Positions 43,480 through 53,218 of a stretch of 56,015 nucleotides of DNA are shown one piece after another. The position numbers were made by a program, and so were the translations under genes. The notes below the pieces were generated by a model that saw only the letters and a list, made by a program, of their open reading frames with translations, was not told the origin of the DNA and made no database searches. The DNA comes from Ferruginibacter sp. Lineage in GTDB: Bacteria > Bacteroidota > Bacteroidia > Chitinophagales > Chitinophagaceae. The DNA is taken from assembly GCF_028288465.1 (NCBI RefSeq), contig NZ_JAQBNR010000045.1, forward strand, positions 1 through 56,015, read 5' to 3'. The stretch's first letter is position 1. Every line of letters starts with the position of its first letter.

Positions 43480-43857
43480 TTAGTGCTTGCCATGAGGTCC
43501 TTTTTTGCCACCCCTGTTACCACCATGGTCATGCTCTCTTTTCTTAACTTGTCCCGGAGCATAGTCGGTTGCAGAACCGCCATAAATTTTCTTCGCCTGG
43601 CCGGGTGGTAAATGTGTTCGCCGGCTTCTTGTGTATACCCTGTCGTCGTCTCTTCTTTCGTCATTCCTTCGGTCTTCGCCCCGTATAATATTGGGAAGAC
43701 TTGCTGTGTTGTTGGTGGGTTTAGATTTCTTTGGTCCGGATCCGGGAATTACATCGTAGACACTTTTTTGTGCTGCTACATTAATTGACCCAAATAATAA
43801 AAACGAAAAAATTGCAGCCATTGCTGCTTTTTTGCATTGTGTTGCGTGGTTATTCAT
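43480..43857 (-). CDS. Small secreted basic protein
   Basis: A 125-residue protein with a signal peptide ending VAAQ at about 29. The mature part is hydrophilic: an Arg/Asp-rich middle (RRNDERRDDDRVYTRSRR), then LPPGQAKKIYGGSATDYAPG, then a His/Gly/Lys-rich tail. The PPGQAKK...YAPGQ pattern is familiar from small Bacteroidota secreted proteins of unknown role. The His-rich end might bind metal; this is a guess. No operon partner is evident. Confidence 0.7.
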   Translation of the reverse strand: MNNHATQCKKAAMAAIFSFLLFGSINVAAQKSVYDVIPGSGPKKSKPTNNTASLPNIIRGEDRRNDERRDDDRVYTRSRRTHLPPGQAKKIYGGSATDYAPGQVKKREHDHGGNRGGKKGPHGKH

Positions 43858-44288
43858 ATCAGAGGTTTTGTTTTCAATAGTGCAGGCAATTACTTTGCCA
43901 GAAATACAGGTGGATTGAATCGTTCTGTAACAGTAAAGGATTATAACGTGTAATGGAGTTAAATATTTTTGTTCCGAAAGTAAAATATATCATATGGAAA
44001 TACGGAAACAGTAAATCCATTCATGGGTTTGACCAGGTAGCCATTCAACCACTGAGCCGGTTTAAGCAGCATACAAGGTGTTTTTTTCCCGAATGCTTCA
44101 AATATTCAGGCGGGTATATGGGTGTTTAAGGTTATATTTTATTGCCGTTCCTTGCTGCAATAATAATTCGCTTCTTTTATCAGCACATTTCCTTCGAACT
44201 ACCGCAAATCAACACAGGCAGCTTAGTTATTTTCTTCTAATTTTTGTTATATAAATGCTGCTGGTTTTACATATGCCTGGGATTTTAA

Positions 44289-44329
44289 TTTGCAGCTCCG
44301 GATTTGAAAGTTTTGCCCAAAGCTGCAAA
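44289..44329. repeat. 9-bp inverted repeat downstream of parC
   Basis: TTTGCAGCT (44289-44297) and AGCTGCAAA (44321-44329) flank a 23-nt loop. The minus strand also holds a TACTTTTG box (44325-44332) overlapping one arm. There is no T tract. The rest of the 528-nt gap (43858-44385) shows no gene. Confidence 0.4.
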
Positions 44330-44385
44330 AGTACAAGAGGGCAACGCAACAGTGTACTACAAGGTATCTTCAGCCCGGGCAAAAA

Positions 44386-46902
44386 TTAAAACAGCTCCGG
44401 CTGTGCATTTTCATCATCGATTTTTTTCTCCCACTCCATTTCCACGCTTTTAGAATATTCTGTAAGCTTGGCTCCGACCGCTTTCCAGCCCATTACTTCC
44501 ACCATATTCTTTACCTTGAATTTGGCGCTGCGTACCAGTTGTCCACGGCCGGTTCTTACAATCAGCAACGGTTCATCGTCTGTCGTTACCATTTCCAGGC
44601 GGTTGTCTTTGCCTTCCTTAATGAAGAAGAACTTACTTTTTAATGTGGTCGTTTCAATTTTAAAACGCTTGATATTATACTGCAATTTTTCATTGTCCAG
44701 GTACACAGCCGTAACAATTTTGTCCGCTTTAAACTTCTCTATAAGTAATATCTTTTCTGGGTCAAAACGTTGCATTAACTCCTGGTCAGTGATCTCGTAA
44801 TTGCCATCGTTGTAAATAACGAGAATTCTGTCTTCTGCATCAAACTTGCCAAGGTACTCCCCTTTTTCTTCAGTATTCAAGCGACCGAACTTATTATCAA
44901 ACCAAAGCTTTTTAGCATCCAGCGTTGACTTGCCGGCTTCCTTAAACTTAACTGACTTTACAGGATATTTTGTTACCTGGTTGCCGATGCTGCTACGGCC
45001 TTTTATTTCAAGTTCTTCAAAATAAAATTCCAGTTCTTTTTTCTTAGCAGTGCAATTGGGACTTAACACAATCTTTACCACCTCCGCCTCGCCGTTTGGA
45101 TTCGCTGAAAAATAATGCACCCGGCTTTTTTCTGCCCCTTTGGTAAGATCGTATTCCTTATCCCTTGTGATGCCTGTTACATTAAAACGCTTGGCGTAAG
45201 TAACACCCGTTTTTCCGTCCACATACACCAGGTTATAAGTGGTACGTTCATCATTTTTTTGGAAGACGGCAACATGGATAATGTCTTTACCAATAAATAT
45301 TTTATCGGATACCCTCACTACTTTCATGATGCCGCTTTTTGTAAAAGCAATGATGTCATCCAGGTCGGAAACCTCCGCAACAAATTCATCTTTTTTAAGT
45401 CCTGTGCCTATAAAACCATCCGCATAATTTACGTAAAGCTTAATATTGGCAATGGCTACGCTCTTGGCCTGTATGGTATCAAACTGCCTGATCTCTGTTT
45501 TACGCTCGCGGCCTTTACCATATTTTTTTAACAGGTTTTCATAGTAGGCTACGGCAAATTCCGTCAGGTGTTCCAGGTCGTATTTAACCTGTTTGATATC
45601 TCCTTCCAATCCTTTTATCTGCTCATTGAGTTCATCAATATCCAGTTTGTAAATGCGGCGCACTGGCTTCTCCGTTAGTTTAACGATATCTTCCCGTGTA
45701 ATTGGCCGGCGCAGCAATTTTTTGAATGGTTCAAAGGCTTTGTCAATTGCCGTAAGCACCTTTTCCCAGGTCTCGTGCTTCTTCTCTAACTCTTTGTATA
45801 TTTTTTCCTCAAAAAATATTTTTTCAAGCGAAGTATAATGCCATTTTTCCTGCAGTTCGTTGAGCTTGATTTCAAGCTCTCTTTTCAGCAGGTCTTTTGT
45901 ATTATCGGCCGACACCCGTAATAATTCCGGCACGCCTAAAAACTGCGGACGGTCTTTTACGATTACACAGGCATTGGGCGAAATACTGACTTCACAATCT
46001 GTAAACGCATACAAGGCATCAATGGTAATATCAGGCGAAATACCCGGTGCAAGTTCAATGATGATTTCGACTTCGGCAGCCGTATGATCATTTACCTTTT
46101 TGATTTTTATTTTTCCCTGATCGGTGGCTTTTACAATACTCTCCATCAGCTGGGTAGTAGTAACGCCATAAGGCACACTCCTGATCACCAGTGTTTTTTT
46201 ATCCAGCTCTTCAATAATGGCCCTTACCCTGATTTTACCGCCGCGTTTACCATCGTTGTAGTTGCTGGCATCCATGGTGCCGCCGGTTAAAAAGTCCGGT
46301 AACAGCTCAAACTTTTTGCCTTTTAAATATTTGATGGAAGCATCTATGAGTTCACAAAAATTGTGAGGTAAAATTTTAGTTGCCAGCCCCACCGCAATAC
46401 CTTCGGCACCCTGTGCCAGCAGCAGGGGAAATTTCATCGGCAAGGTTACCGGCTCATTTTTTCTGCCATCATAACTCAGCGCCCAGTCGGTGGTTTTATT
46501 ATTGAACGCTACTTCCAGCGCAAATTTGCTGAGCCTTGCCTCAATGTACCTTGGCGCTGCCGCATCATCGCCGGTACGTACATCGCCCCAGTTTCCCTGG
46601 GTTTCAATCAGCAGGTCTTTTTGACCCAGGTTTACCAGTGCATCACCAATACTCATATCTCCATGCGGATGGTATTGCATCGACTGCCCGATGATATTGG
46701 CCACCTTATTGAAACGACCGTCATCCATTTCCTTCATGGCGTGCAGGATGCGGCGCTGTACCGGTTTTAAGCCATCTTCAATAGCAGGTACCGCTCTTTC
46801 CAATATTACATAACTGGCGTAGTTTAAAAACCATGTTTTGTACTGCCCGCCAATACCACTGTCTGTGTGTATGTAGTCTTCTTTATTTTTACTTGTTGCC
46901 AT
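44386..46902 (-). CDS. parC: Topoisomerase IV subunit A
   Basis: The breakage-reunion subunit of topoisomerase IV, which separates replicated chromosomes with ParE. It has 838 residues. The catalytic tyrosine is Tyr119 in APRYIEARL. The quinolone region reads YHPHGDMSIGDALV. The sequence lacks a gyrase-type GyrA-box and has the reduced C-terminal domain of ParC, ending in an acidic AQPELF. The N-terminus (DSGIGGQYKTWFLNYASYVILERAVPAIEDG) is the Bacteroidota ParC form. It is the last of the minus-strand series parE - (cassette) - DUF1835 - VOC - parC, with 12 nt from the VOC gene. Confidence 0.95.
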   Translation of the reverse strand: MATSKNKEDYIHTDSGIGGQYKTWFLNYASYVILERAVPAIEDGLKPVQRRILHAMKEMDDGRFNKVANIIGQSMQYHPHGDMSIGDALVNLGQKDLLIETQGNWGDVRTGDDAAAPRYIEARLSKFALEVAFNNKTTDWALSYDGRKNEPVTLPMKFPLLLAQGAEGIAVGLATKILPHNFCELIDASIKYLKGKKFELLPDFLTGGTMDASNYNDGKRGGKIRVRAIIEELDKKTLVIRSVPYGVTTTQLMESIVKATDQGKIKIKKVNDHTAAEVEIIIELAPGISPDITIDALYAFTDCEVSISPNACVIVKDRPQFLGVPELLRVSADNTKDLLKRELEIKLNELQEKWHYTSLEKIFFEEKIYKELEKKHETWEKVLTAIDKAFEPFKKLLRRPITREDIVKLTEKPVRRIYKLDIDELNEQIKGLEGDIKQVKYDLEHLTEFAVAYYENLLKKYGKGRERKTEIRQFDTIQAKSVAIANIKLYVNYADGFIGTGLKKDEFVAEVSDLDDIIAFTKSGIMKVVRVSDKIFIGKDIIHVAVFQKNDERTTYNLVYVDGKTGVTYAKRFNVTGITRDKEYDLTKGAEKSRVHYFSANPNGEAEVVKIVLSPNCTAKKKELEFYFEELEIKGRSSIGNQVTKYPVKSVKFKEAGKSTLDAKKLWFDNKFGRLNTEEKGEYLGKFDAEDRILVIYNDGNYEITDQELMQRFDPEKILLIEKFKADKIVTAVYLDNEKLQYNIKRFKIETTTLKSKFFFIKEGKDNRLEMVTTDDEPLLIVRTGRGQLVRSAKFKVKNMVEVMGWKAVGAKLTEYSKSVEMEWEKKIDDENAQPELF

Positions 46903-46914
46903 TGTTATTTCCCC

Positions 46915-47301
46915 TTATACTTCATACAATTCCAGCGGTTGCCCGTTGGGATCGTAAAAAAAACAAAACTTTTTATTGGTTAATTCATCCACTCTGATAC
47001 CCTGTACATCTACGCCTTTGCCTGCGAGTTCAGCTACTGACGCTTCCATATTTTCCACCGCGAACGCCAGGTGCCGCAAGCCTTTTTGTTCCGGAAAAGA
47101 AGCCCGTTCCTTAAAGTCCGGAAAAGAAAATAATTCAATTTGGTATTGCCCGTTGATGGTTAAATCCAGCTTGTATGACTTTCGTTCTTCCCGGTATGTT
47201 TCGGCCAATATTTTAAAACCCAGCACCTCGGTATAGAACGTCTTGCTGCGCTCATAATCATCGGTTAAAATGGCTATATGGTGAATGGCTTTGATGTTCA
47301 T
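46915..47301 (-). CDS. VOC-family (glyoxalase-like) protein
   Basis: A 128-residue vicinal-oxygen-chelate protein with two beta-alpha-beta-beta-beta units. The start MNIKAIHHIAILTDDYERSKTFY and the metal-ligand positions (His8 in HHIAI, Glu in QIELFSFP, His in LRHLAFAVE, Glu in PLELYEV) match the SMU1112c/YaeR-type group. The enzyme activity is unknown. It lies 12 nt upstream of parC and 3 nt after the DUF1835 gene, so it is co-transcribed with topoisomerase IV. Confidence 0.9.
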   Translation of the reverse strand: MNIKAIHHIAILTDDYERSKTFYTEVLGFKILAETYREERKSYKLDLTINGQYQIELFSFPDFKERASFPEQKGLRHLAFAVENMEASVAELAGKGVDVQGIRVDELTNKKFCFFYDPNGQPLELYEV

Positions 47302-47304
47302 TGG

Positions 47305-48114
47305 TTATCCTTTTGTTTTTATTTCAAACTCTTTCATGTTGCCCACCTTGCCTTGTACATCAAATATATCCTGCCCTATCAGCACTTTCAAACGCCACAA
47401 CAGGTAAGCATCACCGGTAGTATGTTTAGCTTTGCTTGCATACTGATGTATAATTTTAGAGGCCTTTTGCCAGTCGGGTGTAATCAATTTTTTTAACTCA
47501 GCATCATAAAAATCATAGTCTTCCTGGGCGAGCTTTTTACCCCCTTCCAGTAAGCGGATGCCTTTGTTTTCGTTGCATAGTTTGGTCCATTCGTCCGGGT
47601 CAACTTCAAACTCACTCAGGGTTATTTCCCGGGCAAGTTTTTTCGCTTTCAAAAATTCCTTTGCCGGAATTTCGTGTAACCAGTTGGGGTAAAAGATATT
47701 TCCCTTTTCATTGATGAAAGGCAAGTTGTTGAGGTATAAAATAAACACCCGGCCCTGGAACTCCTGCATGTATTTCAGCAACCAGTAATAGCCACTCACA
47801 TCGTGTTTGTTTTGTGCAGCCCAAATCCAGATGATTTCTTCTTCATTCCTCCTCATCGTGCCAACCAGTTCGGCAACTGTTTTATAGTCATCCACGTCAC
47901 CACTGTCAGCTTTGCCATCATAATCGCCACCAGCCAGTACTTCCCGCCACCATTGTTTACGTGCTTCAATACCTTCGCCTACATAGATATTTTTCAGTGG
48001 GCCAACTGCATAATCATCTTTTATCTGCATTACTTCTCCCTGCAGGCTTTCATCCAATGCGATGGCTTCTTTGATAACTTTTATATCTGCTTCGTTAAAT
48101 ACAATATGAATCAT
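47305..48114 (-). CDS. DUF1835/DUF3658 protein
   Basis: A 269-residue cytoplasmic protein. The N-terminal DUF1835 domain runs to about residue 125 (MIHIVFNEADIKVIKEAI, DYAVGPLKNIYVGEG, EEIIWIWAAQNKHDVSGYYW). The C-terminal DUF3658 region includes EGGKKLAQEDYDFYDAEL and ASKIIHQ with GDAYLLWRLKVLI. Its function is unknown. It abuts the VOC gene (3 nt) and is separated from parE by the inverted-repeat cassette. Confidence 0.85.
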   Translation of the reverse strand: MIHIVFNEADIKVIKEAIALDESLQGEVMQIKDDYAVGPLKNIYVGEGIEARKQWWREVLAGGDYDGKADSGDVDDYKTVAELVGTMRRNEEEIIWIWAAQNKHDVSGYYWLLKYMQEFQGRVFILYLNNLPFINEKGNIFYPNWLHEIPAKEFLKAKKLAREITLSEFEVDPDEWTKLCNENKGIRLLEGGKKLAQEDYDFYDAELKKLITPDWQKASKIIHQYASKAKHTTGDAYLLWRLKVLIGQDIFDVQGKVGNMKEFEIKTKG

Positions 48115-48118
48115 GATT

Positions 48119-48622
48119 TTAATTAAGAATTAATAATTATAAATTAATAATTCTTTTGTTGTTTGGAGTGTATAAAATTTAAAAAAAGTTTTCATTATCC
48201 TTCCGGCATTTGCTACATTTTGTCAAATTTAAAATTGCTGTTAGAATTTTAATTATTTCTTCGCAATCGCTGATAAAAGATTCTGCAAGTTTGCTTTCCA
48301 GTAATTCACTTTCTTTCATAAGTCTTAAACAATATCTTGTTTCTCTTGCTTCCCTATATGCTATCTCCAATTTATGTGCAAAGTCCTTTCTGGATGATCC
48401 GCCAACTGGTTCCTCAACATTGGCCCCAACCGAAGTTCCGCTTCTTAATAATTAATTGCAAACACAAATCTCTTTCAACTTTGGTCTCTTTCAAATGAAC
48501 AAACAGCTTAACAATCCGCAAACTAAATTGAACTGTTTTATCAAGAATGAGGTTGTCATTTTTCATACACCAAGTAATTTATGAACTGACCGTTGTTAGA
48601 ATAATTATTAATTTTTAATTAA
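48119..48622. mobile_element. IVS-like cassette bounded by a 22-bp inverted repeat
   Basis: The segments 48119-48140 and 48601-48622 are reverse complements of each other at 21 of 22 positions and bound a 504-bp unit. Inside is a single, frameshifted four-helix-bundle (S23-type) gene. The left arm also overlaps a 31-bp near-palindrome (48125-48155). Intervening sequences of 23S rRNA in Leptospira and Coxiella have the same architecture: complementary ends that pair into a stem around one S23-type ORF. No target-site duplication is obvious. It separates parE from the DUF1835-VOC-parC genes. Confidence 0.5.
48179..48566 (-). pseudogene. Four-helix-bundle (S23/IVS-type) protein gene with a 4-bp duplication
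   Basis: From an ATG at 48566 the frame reads MKNDNLILDKTVQFSLRIVK and continues to ERDLCLQL, the conserved N-terminus of the four-helix-bundle family. It then goes out of frame. In the next frame the protein resumes as LLRSGTSVGANVEEPVGGSS, RKDFAHKLEIAYREARETRY and ends LTKCSKCRKDNENFF. Removing one copy of a tandem 4-bp repeat (near 48446-48457) restores LQLLRSGTSV. The family forms pentamers and occurs within 23S rRNA intervening sequences and as stand-alone genes; its role is unknown. Confidence 0.75.
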
Positions 48623-48626
48623 CCAA

Positions 48627-50534
48627 CTACCCTTCCAACACCTCTTTCCCATTTTCCACCAAATCAATTTCCAGTTGCAAATTATCGATGATAAATTCTT
48701 GCCTGGTTGGTGTGTTCTTACCCATATAATATTCCAGCAATTGCTGAATATGCGTATCAGGTAACATCATCACCGGCTGCAGTTTCATATCGCGGTTTAT
48801 AAAACGTGCAAACTCTTCCGGGCTAATTTCTCCTAACCCTTTAAAGCGGGTAATCTCCGGCTTGCTGCCCAGTTTTTTTATTGCTGCCTGTTTCTCTGTT
48901 TCATCATAACAATATATGGTTTCCTGCTTATTGCGTACACGAAACAAGGGCGTTTCTAAAATATATACGTGGCCATTCTTCACCAGGTCTGGAAAAAATT
49001 GCAGGAAGAACGTCATCAGCAATAAACGGATATGCAACCCATCCACATCGGCATCTGTAGCAAAAACAATATTGTTGTAGCGCAGCGTTTCATAACCTTC
49101 TTCAATATTTAGCGCATGTTGTAACAGGTTGAATTCTTCATTTTCGTACACTACTTTTTTGGTAAGCCCGTAGCAATTTAATGGCTTACCACGCAAGCTA
49201 AAAACTGCCTGGGTATTCACGTTTCTTGCCTTGGTAATGCTACCGCTGGCACTGTCGCCCTCGGTGATAAAAATGGTACTTTCCTTTTGTTTTTCTAAAA
49301 TATTGTCCTTGTCTTTTCCGCTAGCCTCGTCATTGTAATGAAACTTGCAATCCCTTAATTTTTTGTTGTGCAGGTTGGCTTTTTTGGCACGTTCGTTGGC
49401 CAGCTTGCGGATGCCGGATAATTCCTTCCGCTCCCGCTCGTTCTGCTCGATTCGTTTTTTTAATGCTTCTGCGGTGGCTGTATTTCTATGCAAAAAATTA
49501 TTGAGCTCCTTGCCCAAAAAATCGCCTATAAAGTTGCGCATACTCGGGCCACCTTCATACACGTTTTGAGAGCCCAGTTTTGTTTTTGTCTGGCTTTCAA
49601 AGACCGGTTCCTGCACCCTTACCGAAATGGCAGCGCAAATGCTGCCGCGTATATCCGCCGCATCATAATCCTTCTTATAAAAATCACGGATGGTTTTTAC
49701 ATAACCTTCCCTGAAAGCGGCTAAATGTGTACCACCCTGTGTAGTAAACTGACCGTTGACAAAACTGTAATATTCTTCCCCGTAAGCATTCTCATGGGTC
49801 AGCGCCAGCTCAATATCTTCTCCTTTTAAATGTATAATCGGGTAGCGAATTTCGTCTTCATTCGTTTTGCGTTGCAACAAATCCAGCAGGCCATTTTTGC
49901 TTACATAGCGCTTGCCATTCAGGTTCATGACCAAGCCTGCGTTGAGGTAGCAGTAATTCCAGAACTGGTTGTCTAAATATTCCTGTACAAAATGGAAATT
50001 TTTAAAAATGGTTTCATCGGGGATGAAAGTTACAAATGTGCCGTTGTCTTCTTTGGTGACTACTTCCTTGTGTTCTTTTATCAAAACGCCTTTTTGAAAT
50101 TCGGCAGTCTTTTCTTTACCTTCTCGATATGCAGTTACTTTAAAATAATCACTTAAAGCATTTACCGCTTTAGTACCCACACCATTCAACCCAACACTTT
50201 TTTGAAACGCTTTACTATCGTACTTGGCGCCGGTATTTATTTTGCTTACCACATCTACCACTTTACCCAGCGGAATACCACGGCCATAGTCTCTCACTGT
50301 TATCGTTTTCCCGTCAATGGTAACATCCACATGTTTACCATACCCCATGGTATGTTCATCAATACAATTGTCAATCACCTCTTTCATCAGCACATACACG
50401 CCATCATCAGCACTACTGCCATCGCCGAGTTTACCAATGTACATTCCCGGCCGTAAACGGATATGTTCTTTCCAATCCAGGCTCCGTATAGAGTCTTCAT
50501 TGTAATCAGCCGCAATTTTTTCTCTTTCTGCCAT
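48627..50534 (-). CDS. parE: Topoisomerase IV subunit B
   Basis: The ATPase subunit of topoisomerase IV. The start at 50534 (MAEREKIAADYNEDSIRSLD) gives 635 residues; the 13 residues before it are not conserved-looking. The GHKL ATPase shows EVIDNCIDEH, DYGRGIPLG and KSVGLNGVGTKAVNALS. The transducer carries TQGGTHLAAFREG. The TOPRIM domain has TEGDSASGS and the metal site ATDADVDGLHIR. The end ITRFKGLGEISPEEFARFIN and the C-terminal tail are ParE-like. A TATATTTG box lies 180 nt upstream. Confidence 0.96.
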   Translation of the reverse strand: MAEREKIAADYNEDSIRSLDWKEHIRLRPGMYIGKLGDGSSADDGVYVLMKEVIDNCIDEHTMGYGKHVDVTIDGKTITVRDYGRGIPLGKVVDVVSKINTGAKYDSKAFQKSVGLNGVGTKAVNALSDYFKVTAYREGKEKTAEFQKGVLIKEHKEVVTKEDNGTFVTFIPDETIFKNFHFVQEYLDNQFWNYCYLNAGLVMNLNGKRYVSKNGLLDLLQRKTNEDEIRYPIIHLKGEDIELALTHENAYGEEYYSFVNGQFTTQGGTHLAAFREGYVKTIRDFYKKDYDAADIRGSICAAISVRVQEPVFESQTKTKLGSQNVYEGGPSMRNFIGDFLGKELNNFLHRNTATAEALKKRIEQNERERKELSGIRKLANERAKKANLHNKKLRDCKFHYNDEASGKDKDNILEKQKESTIFITEGDSASGSITKARNVNTQAVFSLRGKPLNCYGLTKKVVYENEEFNLLQHALNIEEGYETLRYNNIVFATDADVDGLHIRLLLMTFFLQFFPDLVKNGHVYILETPLFRVRNKQETIYCYDETEKQAAIKKLGSKPEITRFKGLGEISPEEFARFINRDMKLQPVMMLPDTHIQQLLEYYMGKNTPTRQEFIIDNLQLEIDLVENGKEVLEG

Positions 50535-50710
50535 TATATTTTTTTTGTCCGTACATTTTTTCTCAATCAGCATTCTCGCGTCGCCCGCTTGTACCGCATT
50601 CCCATGCTGAGCTTTTACCGAAGTGTGTCATAAATATGTTAGCATACACTTTTAAATTTAAACTTCAGCGGGCACAATCTACTAATTTATTTAGTATTTT
50701 TAAACAAAGG

Positions 50711-50718
50711 CAAATATA
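50711..50718 (-). promoter_or_regulatory. -7 element candidate for parE (TATATTTG)
   Basis: An exact TAnnTTTG match on the minus strand with a leader of ~170 nt. The rest of the gap to the TPR gene (50535-51052) is AT-rich and shows no gene. Confidence 0.4.
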
Positions 50719-51052
50719 AGTAAAGCGCAATAGAGAAATTGCCAGGGGTTTTTAACACCTGTGTATAAAATAAATGTTCTGTACACAATTTTGATTGGCA
50801 ACCGCAAACAGTCAATTTTTTAGTGCTGACAGGCTGATAACGATAACCTGAAGGTTTTCAGCCGGCAAAAAGCATAATAGTCACATCCGCTATGGCGCAG
50901 CACCGATTTTCCGCAACAATTCATCCCCGGGTCAATCAATGGGAAATAAAGAAATCACCAAACATTTTTTTTCTGCTAAATAATAAAATGTATTTTGTTA
51001 TTAAACGGACAACATACCAAATAACTGCTGTTTACAATTTAACTACCAGATC

Positions 51053-52798
51053 ATGCAAAAGAAAATGTTGTTAGCAATAACTTTTACAGGATTGCTTTTT
51101 TTATCGGCATTTCAATATTTACCCCGCCCCGAATCCATTGAACCGAAATTAATATCCCATCAAGAGGCGTTGAAAAATATATTCATTGTCCAATGTGCGC
51201 CAGACTGGAATCATTTAAACAGCGACAGCCTTGCTAAGGGTATATATATTCTAAAGGGATGGGGCAACTACCAATGGCCTATCGCATCCATAAACGATAG
51301 TGCCCGGTTATTCTTTCAGCAGGGCGTTAACATGTATTATTCTTTTCACATCATAGAAGCCATGGCCTCATTTAAAAAAGCTGCACAGTTTGATAGCACC
51401 AATGCGATGATTTGGTGGGCACAGGCCCTGGCTTACGGACCTAATATCAATGACTATGCGTATGCTGCCACACCGGAGGCGTTCGCCGCTGCACAAAGGG
51501 CGATGGCCTTGTCGGCATATTGTACTACTAAGGAAAAGACCCTGATAAAAGCCATGAGTGTTCGCTACATAGCCGATAGCACAACAAGCAGGACGATATT
51601 AAATCAATTATACGCAACCGAAATGCAAGAAGCATATCTCCAGTTTCCAAAAGATGCAGATATAGCCGCGTTGTATGCGGATGCCATGATGAACCTGCAT
51701 CCCTGGGATTACTGGCAACACAATGGTGACGCCCAACCATGGACGCCACCTATACTGGAAGTACTTGAAAAAACGCTGCGGCTGTCACCCCTCCATCCAG
51801 GTGCCAATCACTATTATATTCATGCGGTTGAAGCATCTGCTAATCCACAGCGTGCGCTAAACAGCGCTCACCGGCTAGCGAAGATGATGCCTTCTGTTTC
51901 ACACATGATACATATGCCGTCACACATTTACATCAGAAGTGGGATGTACAATGAAGGCGCCAGGGTTAACGAATTATCGTTAAAGGGATATAAAGAATAC
52001 CTGGCTGCTTACCCGGACGTTGCAAACAGTGCACCGCTTTATCTAATCCACAATTTGCATATGCAATCGGCCTGCGCCATGCTTGGCAAAGGTTATACCT
52101 ACAGCGCAAAAAGTGCAACTGCGTGCAGGGAAAGCTTTGACAGCACTTACATGTCCATGCCAGCCCCCTTCGGCACTTTTATGCAGTATATCTATATGAC
52201 GCCAATGATCAATGATATCCGTTTTGGTAAATGGGATGCAGTTTTAAATGCACCGCCCATTCCTGAAAAATATGTATACGCAAGTGTTTTGGCACATTGG
52301 GCAAAAGGTATTGCACTGGCGCGAACAAACGAGATTACCCGGGCGAAGAAGGAATTAAACTGGTTGCAAACAAACATGCTACTCGGGGACATGCTGGTAG
52401 TAATGCAACCTTTCAACGCTCCCGCTGATGCCTCAAAAGTGGCTGAAAAATTACTGGCAGGTATTATTGCTGAACAGGAAAATAATTTAGGCTCAGCCAT
52501 ACGATTGTTTACAGAGGCGGTAAACAATGAAACGGAATTGATTTATAATGAACCCAGGGATTGGTTGCTGCCTGCAAGAGAATACCTGGGAGCAGCACTT
52601 TTAAAATCAGGGTCGTTTACAGAAGCTGAACGTATTTTTGAAGAAGATTTGAAAGAGAACCCAACGAATCACTGGGCGTTAAAAGGCTTATACGAGTGTT
52701 TGCAAAAGCAACAAAACAAAGCGGGTGCAGCTCTTGTTAAAAAACAATTGAATTCTATTGCAACGGCTGATATAAAAGACTTGCCCGTTGTATTTTAG
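51053..52798 (+). CDS. Exported TPR protein
   Basis: A 581-residue protein with an N-terminal signal or anchor helix (KKMLLAITFTGLLFLSAF). TPR-like helical pairs run through the chain, clearest at YYSFHIIEAMASFKKAAQFD, IWWAQALAYGPNIND, HPGANHYYIHAVEAS and the C-terminal GSFTEAERIFEEDLKENP. The AxHYYIHAVE and HMIHMPSHIYIRSG motifs mark a widespread uncharacterised TPR family in which conserved His residues cluster and may bind metal or heme. The start could also be ATG at 51065. No operon partner is evident. Confidence 0.8.
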   Translation: MQKKMLLAITFTGLLFLSAFQYLPRPESIEPKLISHQEALKNIFIVQCAPDWNHLNSDSLAKGIYILKGWGNYQWPIASINDSARLFFQQGVNMYYSFHIIEAMASFKKAAQFDSTNAMIWWAQALAYGPNINDYAYAATPEAFAAAQRAMALSAYCTTKEKTLIKAMSVRYIADSTTSRTILNQLYATEMQEAYLQFPKDADIAALYADAMMNLHPWDYWQHNGDAQPWTPPILEVLEKTLRLSPLHPGANHYYIHAVEASANPQRALNSAHRLAKMMPSVSHMIHMPSHIYIRSGMYNEGARVNELSLKGYKEYLAAYPDVANSAPLYLIHNLHMQSACAMLGKGYTYSAKSATACRESFDSTYMSMPAPFGTFMQYIYMTPMINDIRFGKWDAVLNAPPIPEKYVYASVLAHWAKGIALARTNEITRAKKELNWLQTNMLLGDMLVVMQPFNAPADASKVAEKLLAGIIAEQENNLGSAIRLFTEAVNNETELIYNEPRDWLLPAREYLGAALLKSGSFTEAERIFEEDLKENPTNHWALKGLYECLQKQQNKAGAALVKKQLNSIATADIKDLPVVF

Positions 52799-53218
52799 AT
52801 AATTATTTGAACATTAAAAAATCTGTGGAACTGCTGGCCGGTCTTAAATAAATTTGCAGGTTTCAATTAGGTCGCACGATTCTTCTCAAGCACATACCCT
52901 GTCACTTTTTGATCTCAGAGTGCAGTATTCATTTTAACAACTGAAGGTAAAATCCACAATTGTTAGTTAAACAGCATCTCCCACCTTCATCTGGTAGTGA
53001 TCGAATATCACACCTGCCCTGCTTTTTTGCAATGTGGTACAAAAATTGACAAAAGAATTTGATTTTAACACGATTAGTAATAGTATTTTACTTACTACTA
53101 AAAAAAATGGCCTGTTATAGCACCAACAAAAAATCACAGTGAACTTGCTAAATAAATATAATAATATCTTTCTTTTTACCTTTCTTTGAACATTCATTTT
53201 AAACAAAAAATTACAACC
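52799..53218. other. Intergenic stretch upstream of the BON gene
   Basis: AT-rich DNA of 420 nt with no ORF. One TAAATTTG box lies at 52849-52856 with no gene close behind it. The BON gene leader probably starts near the T-rich segment at about 53175-53190. Confidence 0.4.
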
